64,000 bases of DNA. Source: DSSB01 sp046346845. GTDB taxonomy: Bacteria > UBA10199 > DSSB01. Each line of letters opens with the position of its first letter. Within the stretch, counting starts at the first letter, position 1. Location: positions 139,521-203,520 of the forward strand of contig JAXMHH010000007.1 of assembly GCA_046346845.1 (NCBI GenBank). Direction: 5' to 3'. The notes beneath the pieces were generated by a model. The model was given only the letters and a program-made list of their open reading frames with translations. It was not told the origin of the DNA and did not search any database. The translations under genes and the position numbers were made by a program. Below, piece after piece: positions 16,558-25,714 of the stretch.

Positions 16558-17598
16558 ATGAATTTTTTCACCCTGCAATGGCAAGACGGCGCGGTGGTCA
16601 TGATCGACCAGCGCAAGCTTCCCAACGAGGAAGTCTACAATACCTATCGGACCCCCGAGGAGGTCGCCCAGGCGATCAAGACGATGGTGGTGCGGGGGGC
16701 CCCCGCGATCGGCGTCGCCGGCGCATTGGGCATGGCCCTCGCCGCCAACAACTCCAAGGCCAAGAGCCACGAGGAATTCTTCGCCGAGATGGACCGGGTC
16801 GCCGAGCTCCTGATCAGCCAACGCCCGACGGCCGTCAACCTGCCCTGGGCGGTGCGGCGGGTTCAAAATTTCTACCGTTCACAGAAAGACACCGGTCTCC
16901 TGGTGCTGCAAAACAAGATCCTCGAGGAGGCCCTGCGCATCTTCGAGGAAGACGTCCGCATGTGCCTCAAGATGGGCGAGAACGGCGCCCCCCTCATCGA
17001 GGAAGGCAAGACCTATCTCACTCACTGCAACGCGGGGGCCCTCGCCACCGCCGGGGAAGGCACGGCGCTCTCGCTCTTCTACGAGGCCCAACGCCGCGGC
17101 AAGAAATTCAAGGTCATCTCCAGCGAAACCAGGCCGTTTCTACAAGGGGCCCGGCTCACCTCCTGGGAGCTGAGCAAAAACGGCATCGACGTCACCCTGA
17201 TCACCGACAACATGGTGGGGCACCTGATGCGGCTGGGCAAGATCCACGGCGTCGTGGTGGGCAGCGACCGCATCGTGGCAAACGGCGACGTGGCCAACAA
17301 GATCGGGACCTACGGGGTGGCGGTGCTCGCCAAGCACCACGGGATCCCGCTCTACGTCGTGGCGCCCTCCTCCACGGTAGATTTCAACAGCCCCGACGGG
17401 GCCCACATCCCCATCGAGGAGCGCCCGGACGAGGAGGTCACCGCCTTCTTCGGCACCCCCTCCGCCCCGGCCGGAATCAAGGTCTTCAATCCGGCCTTTG
17501 ACGTCACGCCCCATGAGCTGGTAGAGGCGATCGTGACGGAGAAAGGGATCGCCCGCGCGCCCTATTCCGAAACTCTGAAGAAGATTCTCAACCGATAG
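16558..17598 (+). CDS. mtnA: methylthioribose-1-phosphate isomerase
   Basis: The 346-residue enzyme converts methylthioribose-1-phosphate to the ribulose form in the methionine salvage pathway. Motifs are RGAPAIGVAGALGMA, THCNAGALATAGEGTALS (the catalytic Cys), ETRPFLQGARLTSWEL, DNMVGHLM and VGSDRIVANGDVANKIGTYG (the catalytic Asp). It belongs to the eIF2B-like fold; the THCN and GSDRI pattern separates it from ribose-1,5-bisphosphate isomerases. It follows gatB by 7 bp. No other mtn gene is in the window. Confidence 0.95.
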   Translation: MNFFTLQWQDGAVVMIDQRKLPNEEVYNTYRTPEEVAQAIKTMVVRGAPAIGVAGALGMALAANNSKAKSHEEFFAEMDRVAELLISQRPTAVNLPWAVRRVQNFYRSQKDTGLLVLQNKILEEALRIFEEDVRMCLKMGENGAPLIEEGKTYLTHCNAGALATAGEGTALSLFYEAQRRGKKFKVISSETRPFLQGARLTSWELSKNGIDVTLITDNMVGHLMRLGKIHGVVVGSDRIVANGDVANKIGTYGVAVLAKHHGIPLYVVAPSSTVDFNSPDGAHIPIEERPDEEVTAFFGTPSAPAGIKVFNPAFDVTPHELVEAIVTEKGIARAPYSETLKKILNR

Positions 17599-17608
17599 AG
17601 GTCCCAAG

Positions 17609-18526
17609 ATGGTGCAGAAAGTAGAAAAAATCTGGCTCGACGGAAAAATGATCCCCTGGGATGAGGCGAAGGTTCACGTCCTCACCCACACCCTGCACTA
17701 CGGCCTGGGCGTCTTCGAGGGCATCCGCTGCTACGAGGGCGATGACGGCAAGAGCGCGATCTTTCGCCTGCAGGAACACATCGACCGCCTCTACGATTCC
17801 GCCCATATCCTGCTGATGGAAGTCCCCTTCCCCAAGGCCGAGATCCTCGAGGCCTGTAAAGAGATCTTCCGCGTCAACAAGCTGAAGGCCGGCTACCTGC
17901 GCCCGCTGGTCTTTGTCGGCGACGGCGAAATGGGTCTGCACGCCACCAGCAACAAGATCCGGGTCGCCATCATCGCCTGGCCCTGGGGTACCTACCTGGG
18001 CGACGAGGGCGTGAAGAACGGCATCCGCGCCAAGGTCTCCAGCTACACCCGCCACCACATCAACGCGACGATGACCAAGAGCAAGGCCGTGGCGAACTAC
18101 GTCAATTCCATCCTCGCCAAGCGCGAGGCGATGTTGGGCGGCTACGAAGAGACCGTCATGCTCGACCCCGAGGGCTATGTCTCGGAGGCCAGCGGCGAAA
18201 ACCTGTTTATGGTGAAGAACGGCAAGGTGGTCACGCCGCTCACCACCAGCGCCCTGCAAGGCATCACCCGCGACACGGTGATCGAGCTGCTCAAAGACCG
18301 CGGCATCGCCGTCAAAGAGACGCATTTCTCCCGCGACGAGCTCTACATCGCCGACGAGATCTTCCTCACCGGCACCGCCGCCGAGATCACCCCGGTGCGC
18401 GAGCTGGACCACCGCAAGATCGGCAGCGGCAAGCCCGGGCCGATCACGCAGCAGGTGCAGAAGGACTTTCATGATTTGGTGCGGGGGCGTAGCCCCAAGC
18501 ACCGCGAGTGGCTGGCCTTCTTATAG
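17609..18526 (+). CDS. ilvE: branched-chain amino acid aminotransferase (class IV PLP)
   Basis: This 305-residue PLP enzyme catalyses the last step of Leu/Ile/Val synthesis. It shows the class IV features HTLHYGLGVFEGIRCYEG, the likely PLP lysine in ATMTKSKAVANYVNS, YVSEASGENLFMVKNG and LTGTAAEITPV. It starts 10 bp after mtnA; in many bacteria this aminotransferase also serves the final methionine-salvage transamination, which would suit the pairing with mtnA (inference). Its 3' end overlaps the convergent ferritin-like gene by 6 bp. Confidence 0.93.
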   Translation: MVQKVEKIWLDGKMIPWDEAKVHVLTHTLHYGLGVFEGIRCYEGDDGKSAIFRLQEHIDRLYDSAHILLMEVPFPKAEILEACKEIFRVNKLKAGYLRPLVFVGDGEMGLHATSNKIRVAIIAWPWGTYLGDEGVKNGIRAKVSSYTRHHINATMTKSKAVANYVNSILAKREAMLGGYEETVMLDPEGYVSEASGENLFMVKNGKVVTPLTTSALQGITRDTVIELLKDRGIAVKETHFSRDELYIADEIFLTGTAAEITPVRELDHRKIGSGKPGPITQQVQKDFHDLVRGRSPKHREWLAFL

Positions 18527-19429
18527 GGTCGTCTCTTGCCCTGAATCGCGACAATAGCTGGGAACCCAGCTCCTTTCGATCAGCTCCGGTTTCATCACCG
18601 AATAATCGAAATCCAGGCCTTCGCGAACCATGCGAGGGATATCCAATAAATATTTCGCCTCGGGGATGTCCTTGAAGAAGGCCGTGATCATCGGCCGCAC
18701 CATCCGGCGCGCGGCGCGAATGCCCAAGCCACCGATGAAATTGCGGCGCTGGCCGATGTGCGCCAGCTCGTCGACCATGATCTCATGCAACAGGGCGCGG
18801 AGCCGGTCGCGCGCCTCGGGCTCGTCGGCGAGCACGTCGTCGAAGAGCCGATCCAGCTCCAGGTAGAAGGTCATGCCCATCAATTCGGAGACGAAGGCCG
18901 GCGGGCTCATCAGTTTTTCCGGCACCTTGGGAAAGACGCGATAGACCTTCTGCAGCCAGGGGCCCAGCGGCACCCATTCCACCTTGTCCAAATGAAAGGT
19001 GCGAAACATCTCATGGAAGAGCCGCACGTGGCAGAATTCCTCGCAAAGGTGGTAGCGGCTGATTTTCTCCGTGGTCTTCTTCGCCTCATCCATCGAGGGT
19101 ATCGCATCCCAGGCCCCGGAGATCCCCACCCACTCGTGCCGAGCGAATTTGTAAATGCAAGTCAGTAGCAGGGTCTTGCGATCGAGGCTGCGCGGGTCGT
19201 CCTGCATCTTGACGTAGTTGCGATAAAATTTTTCGGGATCGGCCAGGGGCTTGCGGGAACGGACGGGCTCGCGTTGAAACTTCGCCAAGAGGTCCCGCTT
19301 GGTCGTCAGATCTTGTTGTGCCTCGAGTATTGCTCCGCTGTGCCGCTGGGAGAACTCCCAGTACGACTCGAAATTATCGCGACGTTGTTGGGGATTGCTG
19401 GGGGTGAAGATCGAACGAAAAGGCGGCAC
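18521..19429 (-). CDS. ferritin-like diiron protein (AurF-like candidate)
   Basis: This protein of about 302 residues is mainly helical. It has metal-ligand patterns of a four-helix diiron centre: ARHEW, EEFCHVRLFHEMF (ExxH), FYLELDRLFDD and DELAHIGQRR (ExxH). This resembles AurF-type N-oxygenases and other ferritin-like oxidases; the substrate is unknown. The start is uncertain. GTG 19429 with GGAG just upstream is preferred; an in-frame TTG at 19498 would add 23 residues with no ribosome site. It overlaps ilvE by 6 bp in convergent orientation. Confidence 0.65.
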   Translation of the reverse strand: MPPFRSIFTPSNPQQRRDNFESYWEFSQRHSGAILEAQQDLTTKRDLLAKFQREPVRSRKPLADPEKFYRNYVKMQDDPRSLDRKTLLLTCIYKFARHEWVGISGAWDAIPSMDEAKKTTEKISRYHLCEEFCHVRLFHEMFRTFHLDKVEWVPLGPWLQKVYRVFPKVPEKLMSPPAFVSELMGMTFYLELDRLFDDVLADEPEARDRLRALLHEIMVDELAHIGQRRNFIGGLGIRAARRMVRPMITAFFKDIPEAKYLLDIPRMVREGLDFDYSVMKPELIERSWVPSYCRDSGQETTL

Positions 19430-19554
19430 AGGGCTCCGATGCGAAAGAAGATTGGGGGCGGGCTCAAAGTCGCATCTATGCGCGGGCTTGTCGAGCAAAA
19501 TACGGGAATGATTTTTTTAAAAGGCCCGAGACGGGGGAGGATTTAACCGGAGTA

Positions 19555-19884
19555 TTAATTCAGGCCTTCGCGGAACAGGCGGCGCAAGGCCTCGTGCGAG
19601 GTGCCGACCTCGCGCAGCGAGGTCTCGCCCAGGTGCAACTCCTGCTCGGTGGAGCTCATGGCCTCGAGGTTTTTATACATGATCACCCCTTGGCGGTAAT
19701 TCGGCAGGAAAAGAAATTGGTAGGTGTCTTCTTTCTTGAACACCGGGGCCGGGGAGGCGGAGAGATAAACCCCGCCGCAGGAAAGGATCTCGCCCTTTTC
19801 TTCCAATAATTGTTGGTCGGGGGACTTTTCCTGGTTGGTGACGATGCTGCCGCATTCTCCGTGAAGTCTTGGCTTGGAATCCAT
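19555..19884 (-). CDS. hypothetical protein, 109 residues
   Basis: It is not recognised. The start MDSKPRLHGE at 19884 is supported by GAGGAG about 9 bp upstream; an in-frame TTG at 19902 falls in that ribosome-binding site. The protein is soluble-looking with one central hydrophobic strand (YQFLFLPNYRQGVIMYKN), two cysteines (one in CGGVYLSASPAP) and an acidic C-terminal helix. It stands alone between the ferritin-like gene and uvrC. Confidence 0.55.
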   Translation of the reverse strand: MDSKPRLHGECGSIVTNQEKSPDQQLLEEKGEILSCGGVYLSASPAPVFKKEDTYQFLFLPNYRQGVIMYKNLEAMSSTEQELHLGETSLREVGTSHEALRRLFREGLN

Positions 19885-20135
19885 GATGGCTGCTCTCCTC
19901 AAAGGTTCAAAACGGTGCCTACCTTTAAGAAAAGCAATCGATATGCCAGCTCGAAAAATTCAGCAGATTATTATCTGTACATAAAATTACTGAGCTATTT
20001 CAAAATCTTTTGTGTCGAGCGCCCTTTGAGCGGCCAAAATATTTGTACAAATAAAGGCTTCACGTCAATTTTTTAAAGTCAAATTATCACCTCACCTGTC
20101 ATGGGATTGACGACCGAATGCGTTATTTCCCTGCT
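19885..20135. other. AT-rich intergenic region
   Basis: About 250 bp between the small hypothetical gene and the uvrC stop, clearly more AT-rich than the surroundings (for example 19960-20060). It probably holds the promoter of the 109-residue gene. No clear terminator hairpin for uvrC (which ends at 20136 and runs away from here in transcription order) or other feature was found. Confidence 0.4.
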
Positions 20136-21989
20136 TCAAAGACTCTGCTTGACGCGCAGCGCTAGCTCCAAGGGCACCCCGATCGCCGCGGCGATGGACT
20201 CCGCGGAAGCGGCCTGAATCCGCTTCAGGCTGCCGAAATGGCGCAGCAGTTTTTCGCGGCGCAGCTCGCCGATGCCGGCGACATGCTCCAGCGCCGAGTC
20301 GAGCGTGCGGCGCTTGCGCAGCTTGCGATGGAACTCGATGCCGAAGCGGTGGGCCTCGTCGCGGATCTGCACCAAGACGAACAAGGCGGAGGAATTGGGA
20401 GGAAAGAACACGGGGTTTTTTCGATTGGGAAGGAAGACGCGCTCCTCGCTGCGCGGCTTAGGGCCCGCCCGATCAGCGCTGCCGCCCGTCTCGCCCAGGA
20501 GTTTGCTCTTGGCCAGGGCGACCAGGTCCACTCCCACCACGCCCTGATCGCGCAGGGCCTGGGCGGCCGCGTTGAGCTGGCCTTTGCCCCCGTCAATCAC
20601 CATGAGGTCGGGCAAGGCCCACTCCGCTTCTCCCTCTCCGGCACGGCGCAGCCGGCGTCTCAGCACTTCATACATCGAGGCGAAGTCGTTGGCCCCTTCC
20701 ACCGTCTTGATCTTGAAGTGGCGATAGGCCTGCCGACAAGGCTTGCCGTCGCGAAAGGTCACCATCGAGCCGACGGACTCGCGGCCCTGGAAATTGCTGA
20801 TATCGTAGCACTCGACGACTCGCGGCGGCTTGCTAAGGTCGAGGCGGCGCTGCAGGTCTTCCAAGGTCGCCTCCAGGTCCTTTTCCTTCTGCCCCCGAGT
20901 GGAAAAGGCCTGTTGCGCATTCTGGGAAGCCAACCTGAGCAGGGCCAGCTTCTCCCCGCGCTGCGGAACGATCAATTCGACCTTCTTCCCCGCCCGCTCC
21001 GCAAGGATCTCTCCCAGGCTGACGGCGTCCTCCAAAGCCAGGGGCAGAAGGATCTCCCCCGGCAAAAAGCGGCCCTCGGCGTAATACTGCAGCAGGAAAG
21101 AGGCGAGGAGCTCGGCATCCGATTCATGCGACTTGAAATGAAAGCTGCGGTTTTCCTGAATGCTCCCTTCGCGCACCGCCAAGACGTAGACCGTCACCGC
21201 CTCTCCCTCGCGGTGCCAGCCCAACACGTCCCGACTAAAATCGCGGTGGCTCACCACTTTTTGTTTTTCGAGGGTCCGTTCGATGTCCCGCAACAGGTCG
21301 CGGTATCGCGCGGCCGCCTCGAAGTCCTCCCGCTCCGCGGCGCCGCGCATCAAGTTGCTCACGGTCCGTTTCAGCTCCTCGTTGCGGCCCTCGAGGAAGA
21401 GGCGCACCTGCCGCACCAACTGGCCGTAATTCTCCCGGTCGATGTAGCCCACGCAGGGCGCGTCGCAGCGCTTGATCTGGTACTGCAGGCAGGGCCGCAC
21501 TCGGTTGCGCAGCTCGTGATCGCTGCAGGTGCGGAGGCGGAAGTGGGTCCCGATGAAATCGGCGACCTCGCGGCAGGCCCAGGCGGAGGAGTAAGGCCCG
21601 AAATAGAGGCTGCCGTCCTTCTTGATCCGCCGGGTCACATAGATCCGGGGAAACTCATCCTGGATCGAGAGCTTGAGGCTGACGTAGCTCTTGTCGTCCT
21701 TCAAATCGATATTGTAGCGGGGGCGGTGCTTCTTGATCAGGGTGTTCTCGAGGAGCAGGGCCTCCTTGGCGTTGTCGGTCAGGACGGTCTCGACCTGATC
21801 CACCTTCGAGACCAGAAACCGCACCTGGTAGCGGTCGTGGGCCTCCTTGCCGAAATAGCTCCCCACCCGCGAGCGCAGGTTGGTCGCCTTGCCCACGTAG
21901 AGCACCTCGCCCTTGGCGTTCTTCATCAGGTAGACGCCGGGACCCTTGGGCAGCTCGTCCAAGCGGATTTTACTCGAGGCTTCGGTCAC
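20136..21989 (-). CDS. uvrC: excinuclease ABC subunit C
   Basis: The 617-residue nuclease makes both incisions in nucleotide excision repair. It has an N-terminal GIY-YIG domain (GVYLMKNAKGEVLYVGKA), a Cys cluster of the UvrC type (RPCLQYQIKRCDAPCVGY), a UVR motif around residue 215, the RNase H-like 5' incision domain (ECYDISNFQGRESVGSMV and MVIDGGKGQLNAA), and a C-terminal HhH pair (AGIGELRREKLLRHFG). It is divergent from hyuA with 58 bp between. UvrB is encoded at 32278. Confidence 0.97.
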   Translation of the reverse strand: MTEASSKIRLDELPKGPGVYLMKNAKGEVLYVGKATNLRSRVGSYFGKEAHDRYQVRFLVSKVDQVETVLTDNAKEALLLENTLIKKHRPRYNIDLKDDKSYVSLKLSIQDEFPRIYVTRRIKKDGSLYFGPYSSAWACREVADFIGTHFRLRTCSDHELRNRVRPCLQYQIKRCDAPCVGYIDRENYGQLVRQVRLFLEGRNEELKRTVSNLMRGAAEREDFEAAARYRDLLRDIERTLEKQKVVSHRDFSRDVLGWHREGEAVTVYVLAVREGSIQENRSFHFKSHESDAELLASFLLQYYAEGRFLPGEILLPLALEDAVSLGEILAERAGKKVELIVPQRGEKLALLRLASQNAQQAFSTRGQKEKDLEATLEDLQRRLDLSKPPRVVECYDISNFQGRESVGSMVTFRDGKPCRQAYRHFKIKTVEGANDFASMYEVLRRRLRRAGEGEAEWALPDLMVIDGGKGQLNAAAQALRDQGVVGVDLVALAKSKLLGETGGSADRAGPKPRSEERVFLPNRKNPVFFPPNSSALFVLVQIRDEAHRFGIEFHRKLRKRRTLDSALEHVAGIGELRREKLLRHFGSLKRIQAASAESIAAAIGVPLELALRVKQSL

Positions 21990-22047
21990 CCCCCTACCTT
22001 AACAAAGAGATTTCCTTCCTTCCAAGATCTGTTATTTTCCGCCGGCG

Positions 22048-24054
22048 ATGCGGGGCCTTCGGAAAAATCTGCCTCCCGCCGTCGTGGCGGTCGACACCGG
22101 CGGAACCTTCACGGATTTCTTCGTCCTGGGTCCCGAAGGCGTCCGCACCCACAAGGTCCTGTCCACGCCGCGCGATCCCTCCCGCGCCATCGCGCGCGGC
22201 CTGAAAGAGCTGGACCTGCCCCGGCAGACCCCCATCGTCCACGGCTCGACGGTCGCCACCAACGCCCTCCTCGAAAGGAAAGGCGCGCGGGTCGCCCTGC
22301 TCACCACCGCCGGCTTCGAGGATCTTCTCGAGATCGGCCGGCAAAACCGCGCCGAGCTCTACGCGCTGGAGCCGCGCGGGCCCGCCCCGTTGGTCGGGCG
22401 CAGGCGGCGCTTCGGCGTCCCGGAACGCCTCGGCCCGCAGGGAAGGGTCTTAGTCCCGCTCTCAAAAGAGGAACTGAAGAAGCTCGCCCAGGCGCTCCGC
22501 CGCTCCGCCTGTGATTCGATAGCCATCTGCCTGCTGCACGCCTACGCCAATCCCAGGCACGAGCGACTGCTTGCCAAGGCCTTGCAAGGGCTCGGCAAGA
22601 CGCTGTCCGTCTCTTCCGAGATCTGTCCGGAATTCCGCGAGTACGAGCGCTGTTCCACCACCTGCGTCAACGCCTACGTCGCCCCGGTCATGGCCCGCTA
22701 CCTGAATCGCCTGCAAGCCCGGCTGCGCCGCCCCCTTCGCGTGCTGCAGTCCAACGGCGGCAGCCTTTCGGTCCGGGAGGCCTCGGGCGAGGCGGTGCGG
22801 ACCCTGCTGTCGGGTCCGGCGGGCGGGGCCCTGGGCGCCCTGCGAGCGGCCCAGGCCGCGGGCTTCTCCAAGATCTTGAGCCTGGACATGGGCGGGACCT
22901 CCACCGACATGAGCCTGATCGACGGCCAGCTCGAATTCACCAGCGAGGCGATGGTCGGCGAGCTGCCGGTGAAGACCCCGATGATCCACATCGACACCAT
23001 CGGCGCCGGCGGCGGCTCCTTGGCCTGGATCGACGCCGGAAACGCGCTGCGCGTCGGGCCCGAGAGCGCCGGGGCGGAACCGGGCCCCATCTGCTACGGC
23101 CGCGGCGGTAGACGGCTGACGGTGACCGACGCCCACGTCGCCCTGGGACGCATCCCCCCGCGGCATTTTTTGGGAGGTCGCATGCGGATCTTCCCGGACA
23201 AGATCCAAGCCCCCCTGGCCGAGCTGGCGCGGAGGCTCGGACTCAAACCCCTGGAGGCTGCCGAAGGGATCCTCGCCGTTGCCAATGCAAACATGGCGCG
23301 TTCCCTCCGCATCTTGTCCTTGCAACGAGGCCATGACCCGCGACGCTTCACCCTCCTGCCCTTCGGCGGGGCGGGCGCGCTGCACGCCGCCGAGCTGGCC
23401 GAGGCCTTGCAAATTCCCCGCGTCCTGATCCCGGCCTATCCCGGCCTGCTCTCGGCCTATGGCATGGCCTTCGCGGAATGGCGGCGCGATTACGTGCGGA
23501 CGGTATTATGGAGCGAGCAGCAAGCCTCGATGGCGGCCTTGCGCAAACTCTTCTCCGGGCTGGAATCCCAGGCGCGCCGGGATGCCCGTTCCGAGCGGAT
23601 CGCCTCCGCCGAGCTGCGTCTCGAGGCCGCCCTCGACCTGCGCTACCAGGGCCAATCCTTCGAGCTCACCCTGCCCTTCCTCCCGAGCTTTCGCCAAAAT
23701 TTTCATTCCGCCCACCGTCGACGTTACGGGCACGCCTACCCGAGGCGCCCCCTCGAGGTCGTCAATCTGCGACTGACCGTGAGGGCGGAGGCCGGGCGTG
23801 CGGCGATACCCGAAACCCTGGTTTCCCGACCGGCGGCCCCGGCTCCCGAAACCAAGACCCCGATTTTTTATCGCCGTCGCCGCTACCAAACTCCGGTCTT
23901 TCGTCGGGAGGCGCTGCCCGCGGGCGTCGCGCTACGGGGGCCGGCCATCGTAGCGGAGTACAGCGCCACCTCCTTTGTCCCGCCGGGCTGGCGCCTAACC
24001 ATCCTGCCCAACGGCGCCCTGCTGCTAAGCCGAAACGGGAGGGAAAATGGCTAA
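22048..24054 (+). CDS. hyuA: hydantoinase/oxoprolinase subunit A
   Basis: The 668-residue ATP-dependent subunit belongs to the N-methylhydantoinase A / 5-oxoprolinase family, which opens cyclic amides with ATP hydrolysis. Two phosphate-binding loops of the actin-like ATPase fold are visible: VAVDTGGTFTDFF near residue 13 and LSLDMGGTSTDMSL near residue 280. The C-terminal domain follows from about residue 500. It overlaps hyuB by 8 bp. Hydantoin, 5-oxoproline or another lactam could be the substrate; sequence does not decide. Confidence 0.9.
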   Translation: MRGLRKNLPPAVVAVDTGGTFTDFFVLGPEGVRTHKVLSTPRDPSRAIARGLKELDLPRQTPIVHGSTVATNALLERKGARVALLTTAGFEDLLEIGRQNRAELYALEPRGPAPLVGRRRRFGVPERLGPQGRVLVPLSKEELKKLAQALRRSACDSIAICLLHAYANPRHERLLAKALQGLGKTLSVSSEICPEFREYERCSTTCVNAYVAPVMARYLNRLQARLRRPLRVLQSNGGSLSVREASGEAVRTLLSGPAGGALGALRAAQAAGFSKILSLDMGGTSTDMSLIDGQLEFTSEAMVGELPVKTPMIHIDTIGAGGGSLAWIDAGNALRVGPESAGAEPGPICYGRGGRRLTVTDAHVALGRIPPRHFLGGRMRIFPDKIQAPLAELARRLGLKPLEAAEGILAVANANMARSLRILSLQRGHDPRRFTLLPFGGAGALHAAELAEALQIPRVLIPAYPGLLSAYGMAFAEWRRDYVRTVLWSEQQASMAALRKLFSGLESQARRDARSERIASAELRLEAALDLRYQGQSFELTLPFLPSFRQNFHSAHRRRYGHAYPRRPLEVVNLRLTVRAEAGRAAIPETLVSRPAAPAPETKTPIFYRRRRYQTPVFRREALPAGVALRGPAIVAEYSATSFVPPGWRLTILPNGALLLSRNGRENG

Positions 24055-25657
24055 ACACCCCCGGATCAACCCGATCGAGTTGGAGGTCTTCCGCAACCGC
24101 TTCGCCGCGATCTGCGAGGAGATGGGCGCCGACCTGGGCCGCAGCGCCTTCTCGCCCAACATCAAGGAGCGGCGCGATTATTCCTGCGCGATTTTCGACG
24201 CCCAGGGAGAGCTGATCGCGCAGGCGGCCCATATCCCCGTGCATTTGGGTTCGATGGCGCTCAGCGTGCGGTCGGCCCTGCGGAAATTTCGCCTCCGGCC
24301 GGGCGATACGGCAATCCTCAACGACCCCTATTCCGGGGGGACGCATCTCCCCGATATCACCTTGGTCGCGCCGGTGACGCTCTCGCCGCGCAAGAGCCGC
24401 CCGGGAACCCGCCCCATGTTTTACGTGGCGAATCGGGCTCACCACAGCGACGTCGGCGGGCAATCGCCCGGCTCGATGGCCCTGGCCTCGCGCCTCGAAG
24501 ACGAGGGCGTCGTCATCCCGCCGACCCTGTTGGAGAAAGGGGGGCGCCGCAACGCGAGCTTCTTGAAGCCCTTTTTGAAACAGGTCCGCCATCCCGAGGA
24601 ACGGCTCGCGGACCTCGAGGCCCAGCTCTCCGCCAACCGCAGCGGCCGCCAGAGGTTGCGGGAGTTGATCGCCGAATCCGGGGCGTCCAAGGTCCTGGCC
24701 GCCCTGCGGGCGACGCGCGATTACGAGACGAGGATCACCCGCGAGGCCTTTCGGAAGATTCCGCGGGGCACTTATCGTTTCGCCGACTACCTCGACGACG
24801 ACGGCTTCTCGCCCAAGCCCGTCAAGATAGCGGTGGCGATCCGCGTGCGCCGGGACGGTATCGATGTTGATTTCTCCGAATCGGCCCCTCAGGTCGCGGG
24901 ACCGCTCAACGCCACCTACGCGATCACCCTCTCCGCGGTGGCCTATGCCTTCCGCTGCCTCGTCCTCGCCCTCAGCGGCGAAAACTGCCTCTCGCTGCGC
25001 GACCTCCGCCTCCGCACGCGACCCGGCAGCGTCGTCGACGCGCGCGCTCCCGCGCCCGTCGCCGGCGGCAATGTCGAGACCAGTCAGCGCCTGGTCGACG
25101 TCCTGTTCGGCGCCTTGGCCCAGGCCCTGCCCGAACTCATCCCCGCGGCGAGCCAAGGCACGATGAACAACGTCGCCTTCGGCAACAAAGGCTTCTCCTA
25201 TTACGAAACCCTGGCGGGCGGCTGCGGAGCGGGCCCCCATGGACCGGGCTTGAGCGGCACCCACAGCCACATGACGAACACCCTCAACACGCCGATCGAG
25301 GCCCTCGAGAGCGCCCTGCCCCTCCGCATCCAGAGCTACCGCCTGCGCCGCGGCTCCGGCGGCCGGGGGAAATTCCCCGGCGGCGACGGCCTGGTGCGCG
25401 AATACCTGTTTTTGGAAAGGACGCAGGTCTCCATGCTGAGCGAGCGGCGCAGCTTGGCGCCCTACGGCCTGCGCGGTGGCGGCCCGGGCCGGGTCGGCGC
25501 CAACTGGCTGGGCAACGCCGAACCCGGAAAACATCCGCCCCCACTCACTTTCAAGTTGCCCTCCAAATTCGAGCGCGTCTTCCAGCCGGGCGAGCGCCTC
25601 CGCGTCGAGACCCCGGGCGGGGGCGCCTTCGGGAAAAAGGGCCGCTTGACCCGTTGA
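24047..25657 (+). CDS. hyuB: hydantoinase/oxoprolinase subunit B
   Basis: This 536-residue partner of HyuA carries the ring-opening active site in this family. Motifs are INPIELEVFRNRFAAICEEM at the N-terminus, SPNIKERRDYSCAIFD, GSMALSVRSAL, NDPYSGGTHLPDITLV and the Gly-rich C-terminus GSGGRGKFPGGDGL. It overlaps hyuA by 8 bp. With the FAD oxidase 57 bp downstream it forms a three-gene cluster likely to process a cyclic amide followed by oxidation of the released amine. Confidence 0.92.
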   Translation: MAKHPRINPIELEVFRNRFAAICEEMGADLGRSAFSPNIKERRDYSCAIFDAQGELIAQAAHIPVHLGSMALSVRSALRKFRLRPGDTAILNDPYSGGTHLPDITLVAPVTLSPRKSRPGTRPMFYVANRAHHSDVGGQSPGSMALASRLEDEGVVIPPTLLEKGGRRNASFLKPFLKQVRHPEERLADLEAQLSANRSGRQRLRELIAESGASKVLAALRATRDYETRITREAFRKIPRGTYRFADYLDDDGFSPKPVKIAVAIRVRRDGIDVDFSESAPQVAGPLNATYAITLSAVAYAFRCLVLALSGENCLSLRDLRLRTRPGSVVDARAPAPVAGGNVETSQRLVDVLFGALAQALPELIPAASQGTMNNVAFGNKGFSYYETLAGGCGAGPHGPGLSGTHSHMTNTLNTPIEALESALPLRIQSYRLRRGSGGRGKFPGGDGLVREYLFLERTQVSMLSERRSLAPYGLRGGGPGRVGANWLGNAEPGKHPPPLTFKLPSKFERVFQPGERLRVETPGGGAFGKKGRLTR

Positions 25658-25714
25658 GCCATCGGCGGGCCCCAAGGCGCTGTCCTCCCGGCACCGCCGT
25701 GATAAAATTCGGAT

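Noticed and set aside
20238..22514. 758-codon plus-strand frame opposite uvrC
   Set aside because: Shadow of uvrC and the hyuA start; uvrC signatures on the other strand decide it.
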